64,000 nt of DNA from Halomonas sp. TD01 (GTDB taxonomy: Bacteria; Pseudomonadota; Gammaproteobacteria; Pseudomonadales; Halomonadaceae): positions 2,976,001 to 3,040,000 of the forward strand of contig NZ_OV350343.1 in the NCBI RefSeq assembly GCF_923868895.1. The letters run 5' to 3'. Within the stretch, counting starts at the first letter, position 1. Every line of letters starts with the position of its first letter. Positions 1 through 10,014 of the stretch are shown piece after piece. The translations under genes and the position numbers were made by a program. Under the pieces are notes generated by a model, which saw only the letters and a program-made list of their open reading frames with translations, had not been told where the DNA came from and searched no databases.

Positions 1-1
1 G

Positions 2-217
2 GTCGATATGACCCTTGATATCGGTCAGCAAGAGGCAGAAGTCCACATGCGCCGCCTAGCTCGTGAAGAGGGTATTTTTGCTGGGGTGTCGTCAGGTGGT
101 AGCTTGGCTGGAGCACTGCGTATCGCAGAACAAGCTGAGAACGCAGTCATTGTCTTCATCGTTTGTGACCGAGGTGATCGCTACCTTTCCACTGGCTTAT
201 TTGCCCCGGAGTTATAG
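2..217 (+). CDS. cysM: Cysteine synthase B, C-terminal end (partial)
   Basis: The reading frame is open from the first base and ends at a TAG at 215-217, so only the last ~71 residues are present. The visible part contains a glycine/serine loop (GVSSGGSLAGAL) followed by VFIVCDRGDRYLSTGLF, typical of the C-terminal half of PLP-dependent O-acetylserine sulfhydrylases of the CysM type, which make cysteine from O-acetylserine and sulfide or thiosulfate. The PLP lysine lies outside the window. The next gene (rlmD) starts on the base after the stop, and a cysM-rlmD-relA-mazG order is common in gammaproteobacteria, which supports the call. CysK is the alternative paralogue. Confidence 0.85.
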   Translation, partial: VDMTLDIGQQEAEVHMRRLAREEGIFAGVSSGGSLAGALRIAEQAENAVIVFIVCDRGDRYLSTGLFAPEL

Positions 218-1684
218 ATGGCCATGTTGGGTAAGCGGCGGCCACCTCGCCCCGCCTCAGGACACTCGGGACTCGTACGCAAACCGAGCCGTAAAATTGA
301 GACAAAAGATGATACCTCGACAACGCTGGTGGTTGAGCGTTTAGCTCATGATGGCCGTGGTGTAGCACATAACATTGCGGGCAAAACGGTGTTTATTGAT
401 CAGGCGTTACCCGGTGAGCACGTCGATGTAGCGGTACATGTGACGCGTAAACGGTACGACGAAGCGCATATTAAAGCGCGGCTCACTACATCAGAGCAGC
501 GGGTTGAGCCTCCCTGTGTTTACTTTGGACAGTGTGGAGGCTGTGATTTACAGCATCTTAACCTCGCTGCACAACGTCAGCACAAGCGCGAGGTGGTCAC
601 CGAGCTAATGGCGCGCCAGGGCCTTACGCTAGGCCCCATTGCTGCGTTAGATGGCAGTAGCGAGCACTACCGACGTCGCGCCCGTCTGGGTGTTAGGGTG
701 GATGGTCAGGGTAATGTTCTCCTGGGGTTTCGAGCACCCAACAGCCACCGGTTAGTTGATATTGAGCAGTGCCATGTTCTGGTGCCCGCGCTTAACGAAT
801 TAATTCTTCCATTGCGGCAACTACTGGCAACGTTAGAGTCGCCCCGCCTCGTTGGCCATGTCGAATTACTGGCGACCAATGAGGCGACGGTGGTGCTGGT
901 GCGTCAGTTAAAAGCACATGATCAAGATATGGCTCGCTGGCAGCAATTTGCGGAACAGCAGCACGTTTCGCTCGGCACTTGGTTAGGGCGGGAAACACCT
1001 GCTTTGCACTGGAATGGTGCGCATAGTGGCGCCGTACCCGTTCTACAAGAAGTGCTCAACCTTGATGAGCTAGAAATTCAAAGAGCGAGTTTGCCAACAA
1101 GTGAGCATCGTTTGGCAAGTGATGAAGCATTCAGCCTATTGACGTTACGTTTCTCACCAGGCGACTTTTTGCAGGTAAATGCTGAGGTTAACCAAAAGAT
1201 GGTAGCCCAGGTGGTAGCATGGTTGAAGCCAGCGCCAGGGCAACAGTTCATAGACCTCTTTGCTGGGATTGGTAACTTCAGTCTGCCGTTAGCAGCCGCT
1301 GGAGCAAAGGTGGTTGCTGTAGAAGGCAACCCAGCGATGGTGGAGCGAATTACTACTAACGCTGATGCTAATCAATTGGATGTGGATGCCCAGCAAGCAG
1401 ACTTAAGTGACGCTAGAGTCGTGCAAATGCTGCTGAGTGAGCATCAGCAAATTGATGCGATTGTGCTGGATCCGCCTCGGAGCGGCGCGGAAGCAGTTTG
1501 CCAAGTATTAGGCAGTTACAACATACCCCGGGTGGCCTATATTTCTTGTGACCCGGCAACGCTTGCCCGCGATGCGGCACATCTTGTGCATGCAGGTTAT
1601 CGCGTCAAGCAAGTAGCAGTAGCAGATATGTTTATACACACTGCTCACCTGGAAACGCTGATGCTATTTGAATACGAGGGCTAG
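218..1684 (+). CDS. rlmD: 23S rRNA (uracil-1939-C5)-methyltransferase RlmD
   Basis: Transfers a methyl group from S-adenosylmethionine to U1939 of 23S rRNA. The 488-residue protein has an N-terminal TRAM-like RNA-binding region (about residues 25-85), an iron-sulfur cluster motif CVYFGQCGGC (C-x5-C-x2-C) with a later IEQC cysteine, a SAM-binding motif DLFAGIGNFSLPLA (about 345), LDPPRSGA, and the catalytic-cysteine motif YISCDPATLARD. The ATG directly follows the cysM stop, and CGGAG about 9 bases upstream serves as ribosome binding site. Length and all catalytic motifs fit the RumA/RlmD family. It is probably co-transcribed with cysM. Confidence 0.95.
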   Translation: MAMLGKRRPPRPASGHSGLVRKPSRKIETKDDTSTTLVVERLAHDGRGVAHNIAGKTVFIDQALPGEHVDVAVHVTRKRYDEAHIKARLTTSEQRVEPPCVYFGQCGGCDLQHLNLAAQRQHKREVVTELMARQGLTLGPIAALDGSSEHYRRRARLGVRVDGQGNVLLGFRAPNSHRLVDIEQCHVLVPALNELILPLRQLLATLESPRLVGHVELLATNEATVVLVRQLKAHDQDMARWQQFAEQQHVSLGTWLGRETPALHWNGAHSGAVPVLQEVLNLDELEIQRASLPTSEHRLASDEAFSLLTLRFSPGDFLQVNAEVNQKMVAQVVAWLKPAPGQQFIDLFAGIGNFSLPLAAAGAKVVAVEGNPAMVERITTNADANQLDVDAQQADLSDARVVQMLLSEHQQIDAIVLDPPRSGAEAVCQVLGSYNIPRVAYISCDPATLARDAAHLVHAGYRVKQVAVADMFIHTAHLETLMLFEYEG

Positions 1685-1754
1685 CCTGCCCATTGCATCA
1701 AGCCTCGGTGATGGAAAATGGATAGCCGTCACCCTGAAAGGATGAATCATTGTC

Positions 1755-4031
1755 ATGGTGAAAGTGCGTGAAGACCAGCCGCTTACCGAAAGCGGAAAGG
1801 TGGACATACAGCAGTGGTTAGCGCGCCTTCAAGAGGATGTGCGCCTACGGGAACCCGAACGACTGTTGCAAGCATGTGAACTTGCTGAACAGTTGGAGCG
1901 AGAGGCACCGCAAACCCACCGTGTGTGGCTCTCGCCAGGTTCAAGTTTTCGAATGGGGCTGGAAATGGCCGACATACTGGCCGAGCTCAAGCTTGATCAG
2001 CCAACCCTTGAGGCTGCCGTGCTATATCGCGCGGTTCGTGAAGGGCTGATGAGTATAGACGCCGTTACCAAACGTTTTGGCGAAGAAGTCGCTAAGTTGA
2101 TTGATGGCGTTTTGCAAATGGCGGCCATTAGCTATCCACTAGCGCCCAACCATGGTATGGGTCAGCATAACCAGCAGGAAAACCTACGCAAAATGCTGGT
2201 GAACATGGTCGGGGATGTTCGCGTTGCACTGATCAAAATTGCTGAACGTACCTGCGCCTTGCGCCAAGTAAAAGACGCGCCCCGTGAAAAGTGCCTACAA
2301 GTAGCACGTGAAGTTGCCGATATTTATGCGCCGCTTGCTCATCGGCTAGGGATAGGTCAAATCAAGTGGGAACTTGAAGACCTGTCGTTTCGCTATCTGC
2401 ATGAAGAAGAGTACAAAGCGATTGCTAAGCTGCTGGCTGAAAAGCGCTTACATCGTGATCGCTACATTCATGACGTGGTGGAAACCATCAAGAGCTTGAT
2501 GGAAGCCCAGAATATTCACCATTACGACGTAGACGGGCGAGCCAAGCACATTTACTCGATTTGGCGCAAAATGAAGCGCAAACGGATTGATTTTTCCCAG
2601 GTACACGACGTGCGTGCAGTGCGCATTTTGGTACCTGATGTGGCCGACTGCTACACGGTACTCGGGATTGTTCACTCCCGTTGGCATCATGTACCCAACG
2701 AGTTTGATGACTATATCGCCAACCCGAAGAAAAACGGTTACCAGTCACTACACACCGCCGTGATGGGGCCAGAAAATAAGGTGCTGGAAATCCAGATTCG
2801 CACCTTTGCTATGCACGACGAAGCAGAGTTAGGTGTGTGTGCACACTGGCGGTATAAAGGGCATGATACCAATGCTAAAAGCCGCAGCTATGAAGAAAAA
2901 ATTGCCTGGCTGCGCCAAGTGCTTGAGTGGCAAGATGAAGTAGGTGGCTTTGGCGATCTGCGTGAAGGGCTTTCCAGCGACGTTGCCCCAGATCGCATCT
3001 ATGTGTTCACTCCCGATGGTCATGTCATTGACCTGCCGCGTATCGCCACACCTATCGACTTCGCTTACCGCGTGCATACTGAAATTGGTCACCGCTGCCG
3101 TGGGGCCAAGATTAATGGTCGGATAGTACCGCTTACCTACAAGTTAAAAACCGGCCAGCAAGTCGAAATTTTAACGGCCACTAAAGGCGGCCCCAGCCGC
3201 GACTGGTTAAACCCCAGTTTGGGCTATGTGCGCACCTCGCGCGCGCGGGCCAAAATTCAGGCGTGGTTTAAGTACCAAGCTCGAGACCAGAACCTAGATG
3301 AAGGGCGGGCGCTGTTCGAGCGTGAGATGCGTCGCTTGGATGTTGAAGGGCTTGATCTTGCTAAGCTAGCCGGTGCTGTTAACTACCAAAACGCCGACGA
3401 TATGTATGCGGCTCTTGGCGCGGGCGATCTGCGCATTGGTCAAGTGCTTCATCAAGCCCAGCAGCTGTTTGGTGAAACAGATGATCAAGAGCAGTTGGAC
3501 CGGCTGCTGGCGAAGCCCCGTCGTCAGCCAAGCAAAGCAACGAAAAGCGATATCACCGTGCTGGGTGTTGGTAACTTAAAAACCAGCATGGCTAACTGCT
3601 GTCGGCCAGTGCCAGGTGAGCCGATTGTCGGTTTTATTACCCAAGGTCGCGGTGTCACCGTCCATCGCCAGGACTGTAGCAACATCCTTCAATTGCGTAT
3701 GGAAGAGCCCCAACGCATTATCGAAGTAGAGTGGGGCGAACGCGCCCACACCCGCTACCCCGTTACCATTGAAATTCAAGCGTGGGATCGCTCTGGGCTG
3801 CTGCGCGACGTGACCGGACTATTAGGCAACGAGAAGGTCAATGTATTAGCAGTGAACACGCTGACGGATACTGACGAGGGGATTGCGCGACTGCGTATCA
3901 CGCTGGAAGTCGACGGCCTTGAATCGTTAGGCCGTTTGTTTTCCCGTATTCAGCAATTGCCCAACGTCACCGAAGTGCGCCGCTTGCGTAATGCCGACCC
4001 GGAGAAAAACGCCCGTAAAGGAGGTGCCTGA
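1755..4031 (+). CDS. relA: (p)ppGpp synthetase I RelA
   Basis: Ribosome-associated stringent-response enzyme that makes (p)ppGpp from ATP and GTP/GDP during amino acid starvation. The 758-residue protein has a degenerate N-terminal HD domain: the hydrolase histidine-aspartate pair is absent (LEAAVLYRAVREG), as in monofunctional RelA rather than SpoT. It is followed by the synthetase domain (YQSLHTAVMGPENKVLEIQI split over about 330-350), a TGS domain (RIYVFTPDGHVIDLP, about 415), a conserved-cysteine region (MANCCRPVPG) and a C-terminal ACT domain. The ATG at 1755 has GAAAGGA about 12 bases upstream. The gene ends in TGATG, overlapping the mazG start by one base, so translation is probably coupled. 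Confidence 0.96.
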   Translation: MVKVREDQPLTESGKVDIQQWLARLQEDVRLREPERLLQACELAEQLEREAPQTHRVWLSPGSSFRMGLEMADILAELKLDQPTLEAAVLYRAVREGLMSIDAVTKRFGEEVAKLIDGVLQMAAISYPLAPNHGMGQHNQQENLRKMLVNMVGDVRVALIKIAERTCALRQVKDAPREKCLQVAREVADIYAPLAHRLGIGQIKWELEDLSFRYLHEEEYKAIAKLLAEKRLHRDRYIHDVVETIKSLMEAQNIHHYDVDGRAKHIYSIWRKMKRKRIDFSQVHDVRAVRILVPDVADCYTVLGIVHSRWHHVPNEFDDYIANPKKNGYQSLHTAVMGPENKVLEIQIRTFAMHDEAELGVCAHWRYKGHDTNAKSRSYEEKIAWLRQVLEWQDEVGGFGDLREGLSSDVAPDRIYVFTPDGHVIDLPRIATPIDFAYRVHTEIGHRCRGAKINGRIVPLTYKLKTGQQVEILTATKGGPSRDWLNPSLGYVRTSRARAKIQAWFKYQARDQNLDEGRALFEREMRRLDVEGLDLAKLAGAVNYQNADDMYAALGAGDLRIGQVLHQAQQLFGETDDQEQLDRLLAKPRRQPSKATKSDITVLGVGNLKTSMANCCRPVPGEPIVGFITQGRGVTVHRQDCSNILQLRMEEPQRIIEVEWGERAHTRYPVTIEIQAWDRSGLLRDVTGLLGNEKVNVLAVNTLTDTDEGIARLRITLEVDGLESLGRLFSRIQQLPNVTEVRRLRNADPEKNARKGGA

Positions 4032-4870
4032 TGCGTTATAGCGTAGATGATCTGCTGACGTTGATGTCGGTACTTCGCAATGCGGAACAGGGCTGCCCTT
4101 GGGATATTAAGCAAGATTGGGACAGCATCGTGCCCCATACGCTGGAAGAGGCTTACGAAGTTGCTGACGCTATTGAGCGACGCGCTTTTGATGAATTGCC
4201 GAGCGAGCTGGGTGACCTGCTGTTCCAAGTGGTGTACTACGCCCAGTTTGGTGCCGAGGAGCAGCGCTTCGACTTTCACGATATCGTCGACACATTGACT
4301 GCGAAAATGTTGCGACGTCATCCGCATGTATTTCCTGATGGCACGCTAGTGTCACGGCGCCCACCTGGAGTAAGTGCGGAGGACGTACAAACCCAGCAAG
4401 TCAATTCGCGCTGGGAAGCGCTCAAAGCCGATGAGCGTGCCGAGCGTGCACAGCAAAACACGCCCTCTGTACTTGACGATGTTCCACGTACGCTGCCTGC
4501 GCTTAGTCGTGCCGCTAAACTCTCTAAGCGCGCCGCCAGGGTCGGGTTCGACTGGCCAGATGCTCGCGGCGTGTTGGACAAAATCCGTGAAGAGCTGGCT
4601 GAAGTTGAAGAAGCCCTAGCCGAGGGCAACCAGCAGCACGCTCAAGAAGAAGTCGGCGACCTGTTGTTTGCAGTGACTAATTTAGCTCGCACCTTGGGTG
4701 CTGACCCCGAACAATGCTTGCGTACCACAAATACCAAATTTGAGCGCCGCTTTCGCTATGTAGAACGCGAGCTTGCCGCCGATGCGCGTCCGCTAACCGA
4801 CGCCTCGCTTGACGAGATGGAAGCCCACTGGCAAGCCGCTAAAGCACAAGAAAAGATGCTTACCCCTTAA
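4031..4870 (+). CDS. mazG: Nucleoside triphosphate pyrophosphohydrolase MazG
   Basis: Hydrolyses (d)NTPs to NMP and pyrophosphate, cleaning the nucleotide pool and, in E. coli, lowering ppGpp. The 279-residue protein has the expected two tandem MazG folds. The first has LEEAYEVADAIE and ELGDLLFQVVYYA (about 35-75), and the second EELAEVEEALAEG and EEVGDLLFAVTNLAR (about 180-225), with the acidic metal-binding residues kept in both. A strong Shine-Dalgarno (AAAGGAGG) lies inside the end of relA, and the start codon overlaps the relA stop. The relA-mazG pairing places the enzyme functionally next to stringent control. Confidence 0.95.
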   Translation: MRYSVDDLLTLMSVLRNAEQGCPWDIKQDWDSIVPHTLEEAYEVADAIERRAFDELPSELGDLLFQVVYYAQFGAEEQRFDFHDIVDTLTAKMLRRHPHVFPDGTLVSRRPPGVSAEDVQTQQVNSRWEALKADERAERAQQNTPSVLDDVPRTLPALSRAAKLSKRAARVGFDWPDARGVLDKIREELAEVEEALAEGNQQHAQEEVGDLLFAVTNLARTLGADPEQCLRTTNTKFERRFRYVERELAADARPLTDASLDEMEAHWQAAKAQEKMLTP

Positions 4871-4917
4871 TGACTGATTTTTAACAACTAATGCGACCCC
4901 GCAAGGAGGCCATGCCA

Positions 4918-7566
4918 ATGAGTCACGACCTACACGAATCGCTACGTGATAACGTGCGTATTCTCGGTGATAGCCTGGGCCGTACGATTGCTGATGATTT
5001 AGGCCAGTCATTTGTTGATAAAATTGAAACGATTCGTGCCCATGCCAAGCGGGGACGCCAGGGCGATTCATTGCAGCAGCGAGAGCTCATTGAGTATCTA
5101 CGCCAGTTGCCCGAACGCGACCTACTGCCAGTTACTCGCGCATTTAACCAGTTTTTAAACCTTGCCAATATTGCTGAACAGCACTATCGGGCGCGCTTTC
5201 GCCGGGTGGAAGACTACAAGCCAGGCTCCCAACCAGTGCTTGGTGAACTGCTAAGCCGTGCACAGCAGGCAGGTAATTCACCCCGTAAATTAGTAGAAAC
5301 CCTAGCTAGTATGCGCGTTGAGCTAGTGCTGACTGCCCACCCTACAGAAGTTATCCGCCGCACGTTGATTCAAAAATACGATGCTATCGACGAATGCCTG
5401 ACCGCGATTGAAAGCTCTGAAGACTATCCAGAGCGTGGCACTCGCGCCCAGGGGCGCTTGGAAGAGTTGATCAGTCAGGCGTGGCATACCGATGAGATTC
5501 GTCATGAACGGCCAACCCCCGTTGATGAAGCCAAATGGGGCTTCGCGGTTATCGAAAACTCCTTATGGCAGGCAGTGCCAGACTTCCATCGCGATTTGGA
5601 TAATTTATTACTCGATACTGCCGGAGAGCGTTTGCCGCTAGATGCCGCGCCTATTCGCTACGCTTCCTGGATGGGCGGTGACCGAGATGGCAATCCAAAT
5701 GTCACCGCTCGGGTGACGCGAGAGGTGCTCTTATTGGGCCGATGGATGGCCGCCGATCTCTATTTACGCGACCTTGAACAGCTGAAAACCGAGCTTTCAA
5801 TGTGGAAAGCTAACAGCGCTTTGAAGGCAGAGGTAGGAGAAGTTGCCGAGCCTTACCGTGAGCTGCTCAAGCGTCTGCTGAATAAAATGGAAGCCACACG
5901 CGACTGGGCAAAAGCAGAGCTGGATGGCCGTAACTATGACGGCGGACCAATTATTGAAACCCGCGACCAACTCTACGCGCCGCTACTGGCATGCTACCGC
6001 TCACTGTGTGATGTCGGGCTGGATACCATCGCCAACGGTGCGCTGCTTGACACCTTGCGTCGCGTAGCGGTGTTCGGTGTCACGCTGACCAAGCTTGACC
6101 TGCGCCAGGAGGCCAGTCGCCATGCCCAGGTAATGGAAGAACTCACCAGTGCACTGGGCTTGGGGCACTATCAGGACTGGAACGAAGCTCAGCGCCAAGA
6201 GTTCCTGCTCGCTGAGCTAGAATCAAGGCGGCCGCTAATCCCACGCCGTTGGGAGTGTTCGGCAGAATCCCGCGAAGTGCTCGATACCTTCAAAGTGATT
6301 GCTCAAGAGCATGCTGAAGCGTTGGGTACTTATATTATCTCCATGGCTGCCGAGCCTTCGGACGTATTAACCGTTGCGCTGTTGATGAAAGAAGTTGGGG
6401 GCCAAGTCACGCTGCCCATCGCACCGCTGTTTGAAACCCTGAACGACCTTGACCATGCGGGCGATGTTATCGATCAATTGCTGGCGCTACCGGGTTACCG
6501 CGCTCTGGCGAAAGACCGTCAAGAAGTCATGATTGGCTATTCAGACTCGGCTAAAGACGCCGGGCAGCTTGCTGCTGCCTGGGCACAGTACCGTGCCCAA
6601 GAGTCGTTAGTCGATGTATGTGACAAACATGGCGTAGATTTAACGCTTTTCCATGGCCGAGGTGGCACGGTTGGTCGTGGTGGCGGCCCTGCGCATGCGG
6701 CGATTCTTTCCCAGCCGCCGGGTTCGGTGAATGGCAGCCTACGAGTGACAGAGCAAGGCGAGATGATTCGCTTTAAGTTTGGTCAGCCAGATATCGCACT
6801 GCGCTCTATGGAAATTTACGCTTGTGCGGTCATGGAAGCGACGCTATTGCCACCGCCCGCACCTGAGCCTCAGTGGCGTGAAGAGATGGACCAGCTAGCG
6901 AAAGTAGCCCATGCAGCCTATGTTGGCGTAGTGCGGGAAGACCCCGATTTTGTCCCGTATTTCCGTGCTGTCACGCCGGAAGGCGCATTGGGTAGGCTGC
7001 CGCTCGGCTCTCGGCCAACCAAGCGTCGCCAGGATGGTGGCGTGGAAACCTTACGAGCGATTCCGTGGATTTTTGCCTGGACGCAGATTCGCTTGATGCT
7101 ACCTGCTTGGTTGGGCAGTGGTGAGGCGTTCTCGCGACGCCTAGAGCAGCCAGGTGGCCGGGAAGTGCTGCAAGAAATGCGCAGTCAGTGGCCTTTCTTT
7201 GGCACCTATCTCGATATGTTAGAGATGCTGTTGGCCAAAGCGGACGTAGCGATTGCAGCTTACTATGAGCACCGCCTAGTCGATGAGCCTTCACTGAAAG
7301 CGCTGGGTCAGAAGCTACGTGAGCGTTTTGAACGGCTTGAAAACGTCGTGTTGGATATCCTTCAGCAAGAGAAGCTGCTTGAAAACACACCGCTGATTCG
7401 CCAAGCGATTGATGTGCGTAACCCCTACATCGACCCGCTTCATGGCTTGCAAGCGGAACTTCTACAGCGTAATCGGGATGCCGATGGCGCCATTAGCGCA
7501 GATCTCTCCCGTGCGCTTATGGTGACCATGGCCGGTATTGCAGCAGGTTTACGCAATACGGGCTAA
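4918..7566 (+). CDS. ppc: Phosphoenolpyruvate carboxylase
   Basis: Anaplerotic enzyme that carboxylates phosphoenolpyruvate to oxaloacetate. The start is placed at 4918 (MSHDLHESLRDN) because AAGGAGG at 4903-4909 sits 8 bases ahead; upstream in-frame ATGs at 4891 and 4912 lack usable spacing. This gives 882 residues, the normal family length. Motifs are LTAHPTEVIRRT (catalytic histidine, about 139), FHGRGGTVGRGGGP (active-site glycine loop, about 580), SQPPGSVNGSLRVTEQGE, and the invariant C-terminus ending in NTG. It stands alone after mazG. No truncation is visible. Confidence 0.96.
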   Translation: MSHDLHESLRDNVRILGDSLGRTIADDLGQSFVDKIETIRAHAKRGRQGDSLQQRELIEYLRQLPERDLLPVTRAFNQFLNLANIAEQHYRARFRRVEDYKPGSQPVLGELLSRAQQAGNSPRKLVETLASMRVELVLTAHPTEVIRRTLIQKYDAIDECLTAIESSEDYPERGTRAQGRLEELISQAWHTDEIRHERPTPVDEAKWGFAVIENSLWQAVPDFHRDLDNLLLDTAGERLPLDAAPIRYASWMGGDRDGNPNVTARVTREVLLLGRWMAADLYLRDLEQLKTELSMWKANSALKAEVGEVAEPYRELLKRLLNKMEATRDWAKAELDGRNYDGGPIIETRDQLYAPLLACYRSLCDVGLDTIANGALLDTLRRVAVFGVTLTKLDLRQEASRHAQVMEELTSALGLGHYQDWNEAQRQEFLLAELESRRPLIPRRWECSAESREVLDTFKVIAQEHAEALGTYIISMAAEPSDVLTVALLMKEVGGQVTLPIAPLFETLNDLDHAGDVIDQLLALPGYRALAKDRQEVMIGYSDSAKDAGQLAAAWAQYRAQESLVDVCDKHGVDLTLFHGRGGTVGRGGGPAHAAILSQPPGSVNGSLRVTEQGEMIRFKFGQPDIALRSMEIYACAVMEATLLPPPAPEPQWREEMDQLAKVAHAAYVGVVREDPDFVPYFRAVTPEGALGRLPLGSRPTKRRQDGGVETLRAIPWIFAWTQIRLMLPAWLGSGEAFSRRLEQPGGREVLQEMRSQWPFFGTYLDMLEMLLAKADVAIAAYYEHRLVDEPSLKALGQKLRERFERLENVVLDILQQEKLLENTPLIRQAIDVRNPYIDPLHGLQAELLQRNRDADGAISADLSRALMVTMAGIAAGLRNTG

Positions 7567-7630
7567 GAAAAGCGTGCGCCGTCACTACGTGTGACGGCGT
7601 CGTCATCACCTTACTAGGAATGGGGGCGCG

Positions 7631-8176
7631 ATGATAAAGGATGCTCAGTCAGTACTATCGTTTTGGTTTAATGAATTGACACCAGCGCAGTGGTTTAAAA
7701 AAGACACGTCGATGGATCAGCAGATTACTCAGCGGTTTGGCCCTCTGCTGAGCAAAGCAGCTGCCTGTGAATGTTATGAGTGGCGCAGTACTGCTCGAGG
7801 GCGGCTGGCTGAAATTATTGTGCTGGATCAGTTTTCTCGAAATATCTACCGTGACCACCCGCAAGCCTTCGCCAGTGATGCGTTAGCCTTAGCGCTTGCA
7901 CAGGAAGCTGTTGCATTAGCGGTCGATAACGAACTGGCTCCCGTCGAGCGTAGTTTTTTATACATGCCTTATATGCACAGTGAGTCTGCCGCTATTCATA
8001 AGGTGGCAATGCAGCTGTTTGATCAGCCTGGGTTAGAGAACAACTTGGATTTCGAGATTCGTCACAAAGCGATCATTGACCGCTTTGGTCGTTATCCCCA
8101 CCGAAACGAAGTGTTGGGCCGAGTATCTACGCCAGCAGAGAGCGAGTTTCTTAAACAGCCTGGGTCCGGCTTCTAG
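7631..8176 (+). CDS. DUF924 family protein
   Basis: The 181-residue soluble protein matches the DUF924 family: it opens with [15 protein letters not shown], carries [14 protein letters not shown] in the middle (about 65), then PYMHSE (about 115) and a C-terminal region ending with FGRYPHRN (about 155). This family is a helical, TPR-like fold of unknown biochemical role. No catalytic motif can be assigned. A GGGGG-containing purine-rich stretch precedes the ATG. The gene lies between ppc and rluF on the same strand but is separated from each by more than 60 bases, so an operon is uncertain. Confidence 0.85.
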   Translation: MIKDAQSVLSFWFNELTPAQWFKKDTSMDQQITQRFGPLLSKAAACECYEWRSTARGRLAEIIVLDQFSRNIYRDHPQAFASDALALALAQEAVALAVDNELAPVERSFLYMPYMHSESAAIHKVAMQLFDQPGLENNLDFEIRHKAIIDRFGRYPHRNEVLGRVSTPAESEFLKQPGSGF

Positions 8177-8244
8177 TTGGATCTTTAACGTTAGCTTTTG
8201 AATTTTGCTTAATTACTTCACCACACTTTTGCCTATGGCGTTTT

Positions 8245-9285
8245 ATGTCGTTACGAAAATCTACCCGCATCAATAAATACATCAGCGAAAGCGGTTTGTG
8301 TTCTCGCCGAGAGGCTGACCGCTATGTTGAACAAGGCAACGTTTGGATTAATGGGCGTCGGGCAACGACAGGCGACCAAGTGGTGCCGGGTGATCGGGTT
8401 AAGGTCAACGGTCAGGACATTGAGCCTCAGGAAGAAGAGGATTTAGTACTTATTGCGCTAAATAAGCCGGTGGGGATTGTCAGTACTACCGAGTCCAGCG
8501 AAAAAGACAATATTGTTGAATTCGTGAAACACGGCACGCGCATCTTTCCTATCGGGCGGCTGGATAAAGACTCACAAGGACTTATCTTTCTGACCAATAA
8601 CGGCGACTTGGTTAATAAAATCCTGCGCGCCAATAATAATCACGAAAAAGAGTATGTGGTAACGGTCAATAAGCCGATTACCGATGAGTTTGTTGCAGGC
8701 ATGCAAAAGGGTGTGCCGATCCTGGGGCAGGTGACTAAAAAGTGTAAAGTGACCAAAGCGTCGACGTTTGTGTTCACTATTACGCTGGTGCAAGGGCTGA
8801 ACCGCCAGATTCGCCGTATGTGCGAGTACTTTGGCTACGAGGTCACTCAGCTTGTTCGCACACGAATAATGAATGTTTCCCTGCAAGGGTTGGCCCTGGG
8901 TGACTGGCGGGATTTAACCCCTAAAGAGATAGATACCATTGTCGCGCTGACGGAACGCTCAGAGGCAGTGCCTGACAAGAGCCAGTCCGCACGGCCTGAT
9001 TACAGTTCGGGGGCAGGCGCTAACAAACCTAAAAAAACAGCTGCGAAGGGGCGCCAGAAACCGGCTAAGCCGGGTGCTAAAGCGGTTGGGAGCAAACCGC
9101 CATCCAAGGGTAAAAAAGCCGCCAGCGGTAAAGTGCGTACTGGCCCAAAGGCCAGAGCGTCGGGTAAACCACACCCACACCCCAAGGCCAAAGCTGCTGG
9201 CGCGGGTAAGCCTAGCGCAAAAGGCAAAGCTGGGGCTAAGCCAGTTGGTAAAGGCCGTGTTGGTCGTGCGAAAGGGAAACGTTAG
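8245..9285 (+). CDS. rluF: 23S rRNA pseudouridine-2604 synthase RluF with long basic tail
   Basis: Isomerises a uridine (U2604 in E. coli) in 23S rRNA. The 346-residue protein has an N-terminal S4 RNA-binding domain ([20 protein letters not shown], about 8-27), then the RsuA-family catalytic domain with [15 protein letters not shown] (catalytic aspartate, about 113) and [18 protein letters not shown] (about 188). Sequence style matches RluF rather than RluB or RsuA. The last ~95 residues are a low-complexity Lys/Ala/Gly/Pro-rich tail resembling a histone H1-like tail, probably extra rRNA contact. E. coli RluF also has a basic tail but, from memory, a shorter one. The Shine-Dalgarno before the ATG is weak. 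Confidence 0.92.
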   Translation: MSLRKSTRINKYISESGLCSRREADRYVEQGNVWINGRRATTGDQVVPGDRVKVNGQDIEPQEEEDLVLIALNKPVGIVSTTESSEKDNIVEFVKHGTRIFPIGRLDKDSQGLIFLTNNGDLVNKILRANNNHEKEYVVTVNKPITDEFVAGMQKGVPILGQVTKKCKVTKASTFVFTITLVQGLNRQIRRMCEYFGYEVTQLVRTRIMNVSLQGLALGDWRDLTPKEIDTIVALTERSEAVPDKSQSARPDYSSGAGANKPKKTAAKGRQKPAKPGAKAVGSKPPSKGKKAASGKVRTGPKARASGKPHPHPKAKAAGAGKPSAKGKAGAKPVGKGRVGRAKGKR

Positions 9286-9289
9286 ATAG

Positions 9290-9318
9290 AAAGGCGGGCA
9301 CCAGGAGCGCCCGCCTTT
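9290..9318. terminator. Bidirectional terminator between rluF and trpG
   Basis: A perfect 10-bp inverted repeat (AAAGGCGGGC / GCCCGCCTTT) around a 9-base loop lies between the convergent ends of rluF and trpG. A-run and T-run flanks on either side allow it to work on both strands. Confidence 0.85.
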
Positions 9319-9354
9319 AGAGCCGAAACTATTGCATACCTACAAGCTGATGGA

Positions 9355-10014
9355 TCAGGCAAATAAGAAGTTAGCAATCAGTTCTTTGCCACCTTCAGTA
9401 GCAAACGATTCGGGGTGAAACTGAATGCCGTGAATGGGGTAATCACGGTGCTTTACGCCCATCAGTTCAAACTCATCTACTGTTTGCCAGTGGCTGCGTT
9501 GCTCAAACTTGTCAGCATCTAGTGCGCCTACTGTTGCGGTCACTTCCAAGCAGTCGGGCAGGGTGAGAGCGTCTGCAATCAATGAGTGATAGCGCATCAC
9601 CTCAAGCTGGTCGGGTACGCCATTAAATACCGAGCGATTGTTGTGGTTGATCGGACTAATTTTGCCGTGCATCGGCAGTGGTGCTTTCACTACCTTACCG
9701 CCAAAGACGTGCACAATGCCCTGCATGCCAAGGCACACGCCCAATAGTGGCGTGGTTTTGCCTAACTTCTCGATGACTTCGGCACATACGCCGAAATAGC
9801 GCGGATCATCCGGCGAGCCAGGGCCAGGAGAGATTATAATGCGATCAGGCGCCATGGCTTCGATCGCTTTGAAATCGATTTGGTTATTGCGCTTAACAAT
9901 AATCTCGAAATGGGGCAACTCGCCGCGGTTCTTCTCCGTGGTCAAGATCTCACCAATAAATTGATACAGGTTATAGGTGAAGGAGTCGTAGTTGTCGATA
10001 ATTAGCACCTTCAT
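9355..10014 (-). CDS. trpG: Anthranilate synthase component II (glutamine amidotransferase)
   Basis: Supplies ammonia from glutamine to TrpE for anthranilate formation, the first committed step of tryptophan synthesis. The 219-residue class I amidotransferase has IIDNYDSFTYNLYQF at the N-terminus, the oxyanion motif SPGPGSPDD, the nucleophile motif GVCLGMQGI (Cys about 93) and the HGIQFHPES triad end (about 195). Its ATG overlaps the trpE stop by four bases (10011-10014), indicating translational coupling. A PabA role in folate synthesis is possible, as many such subunits are shared, but the TrpR operator ahead of the operon favours TrpG. Confidence 0.9.
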   Translation of the reverse strand: MKVLIIDNYDSFTYNLYQFIGEILTTEKNRGELPHFEIIVKRNNQIDFKAIEAMAPDRIIISPGPGSPDDPRYFGVCAEVIEKLGKTTPLLGVCLGMQGIVHVFGGKVVKAPLPMHGKISPINHNNRSVFNGVPDQLEVMRYHSLIADALTLPDCLEVTATVGALDADKFEQRSHWQTVDEFELMGVKHRDYPIHGIQFHPESFATEGGKELIANFLFA

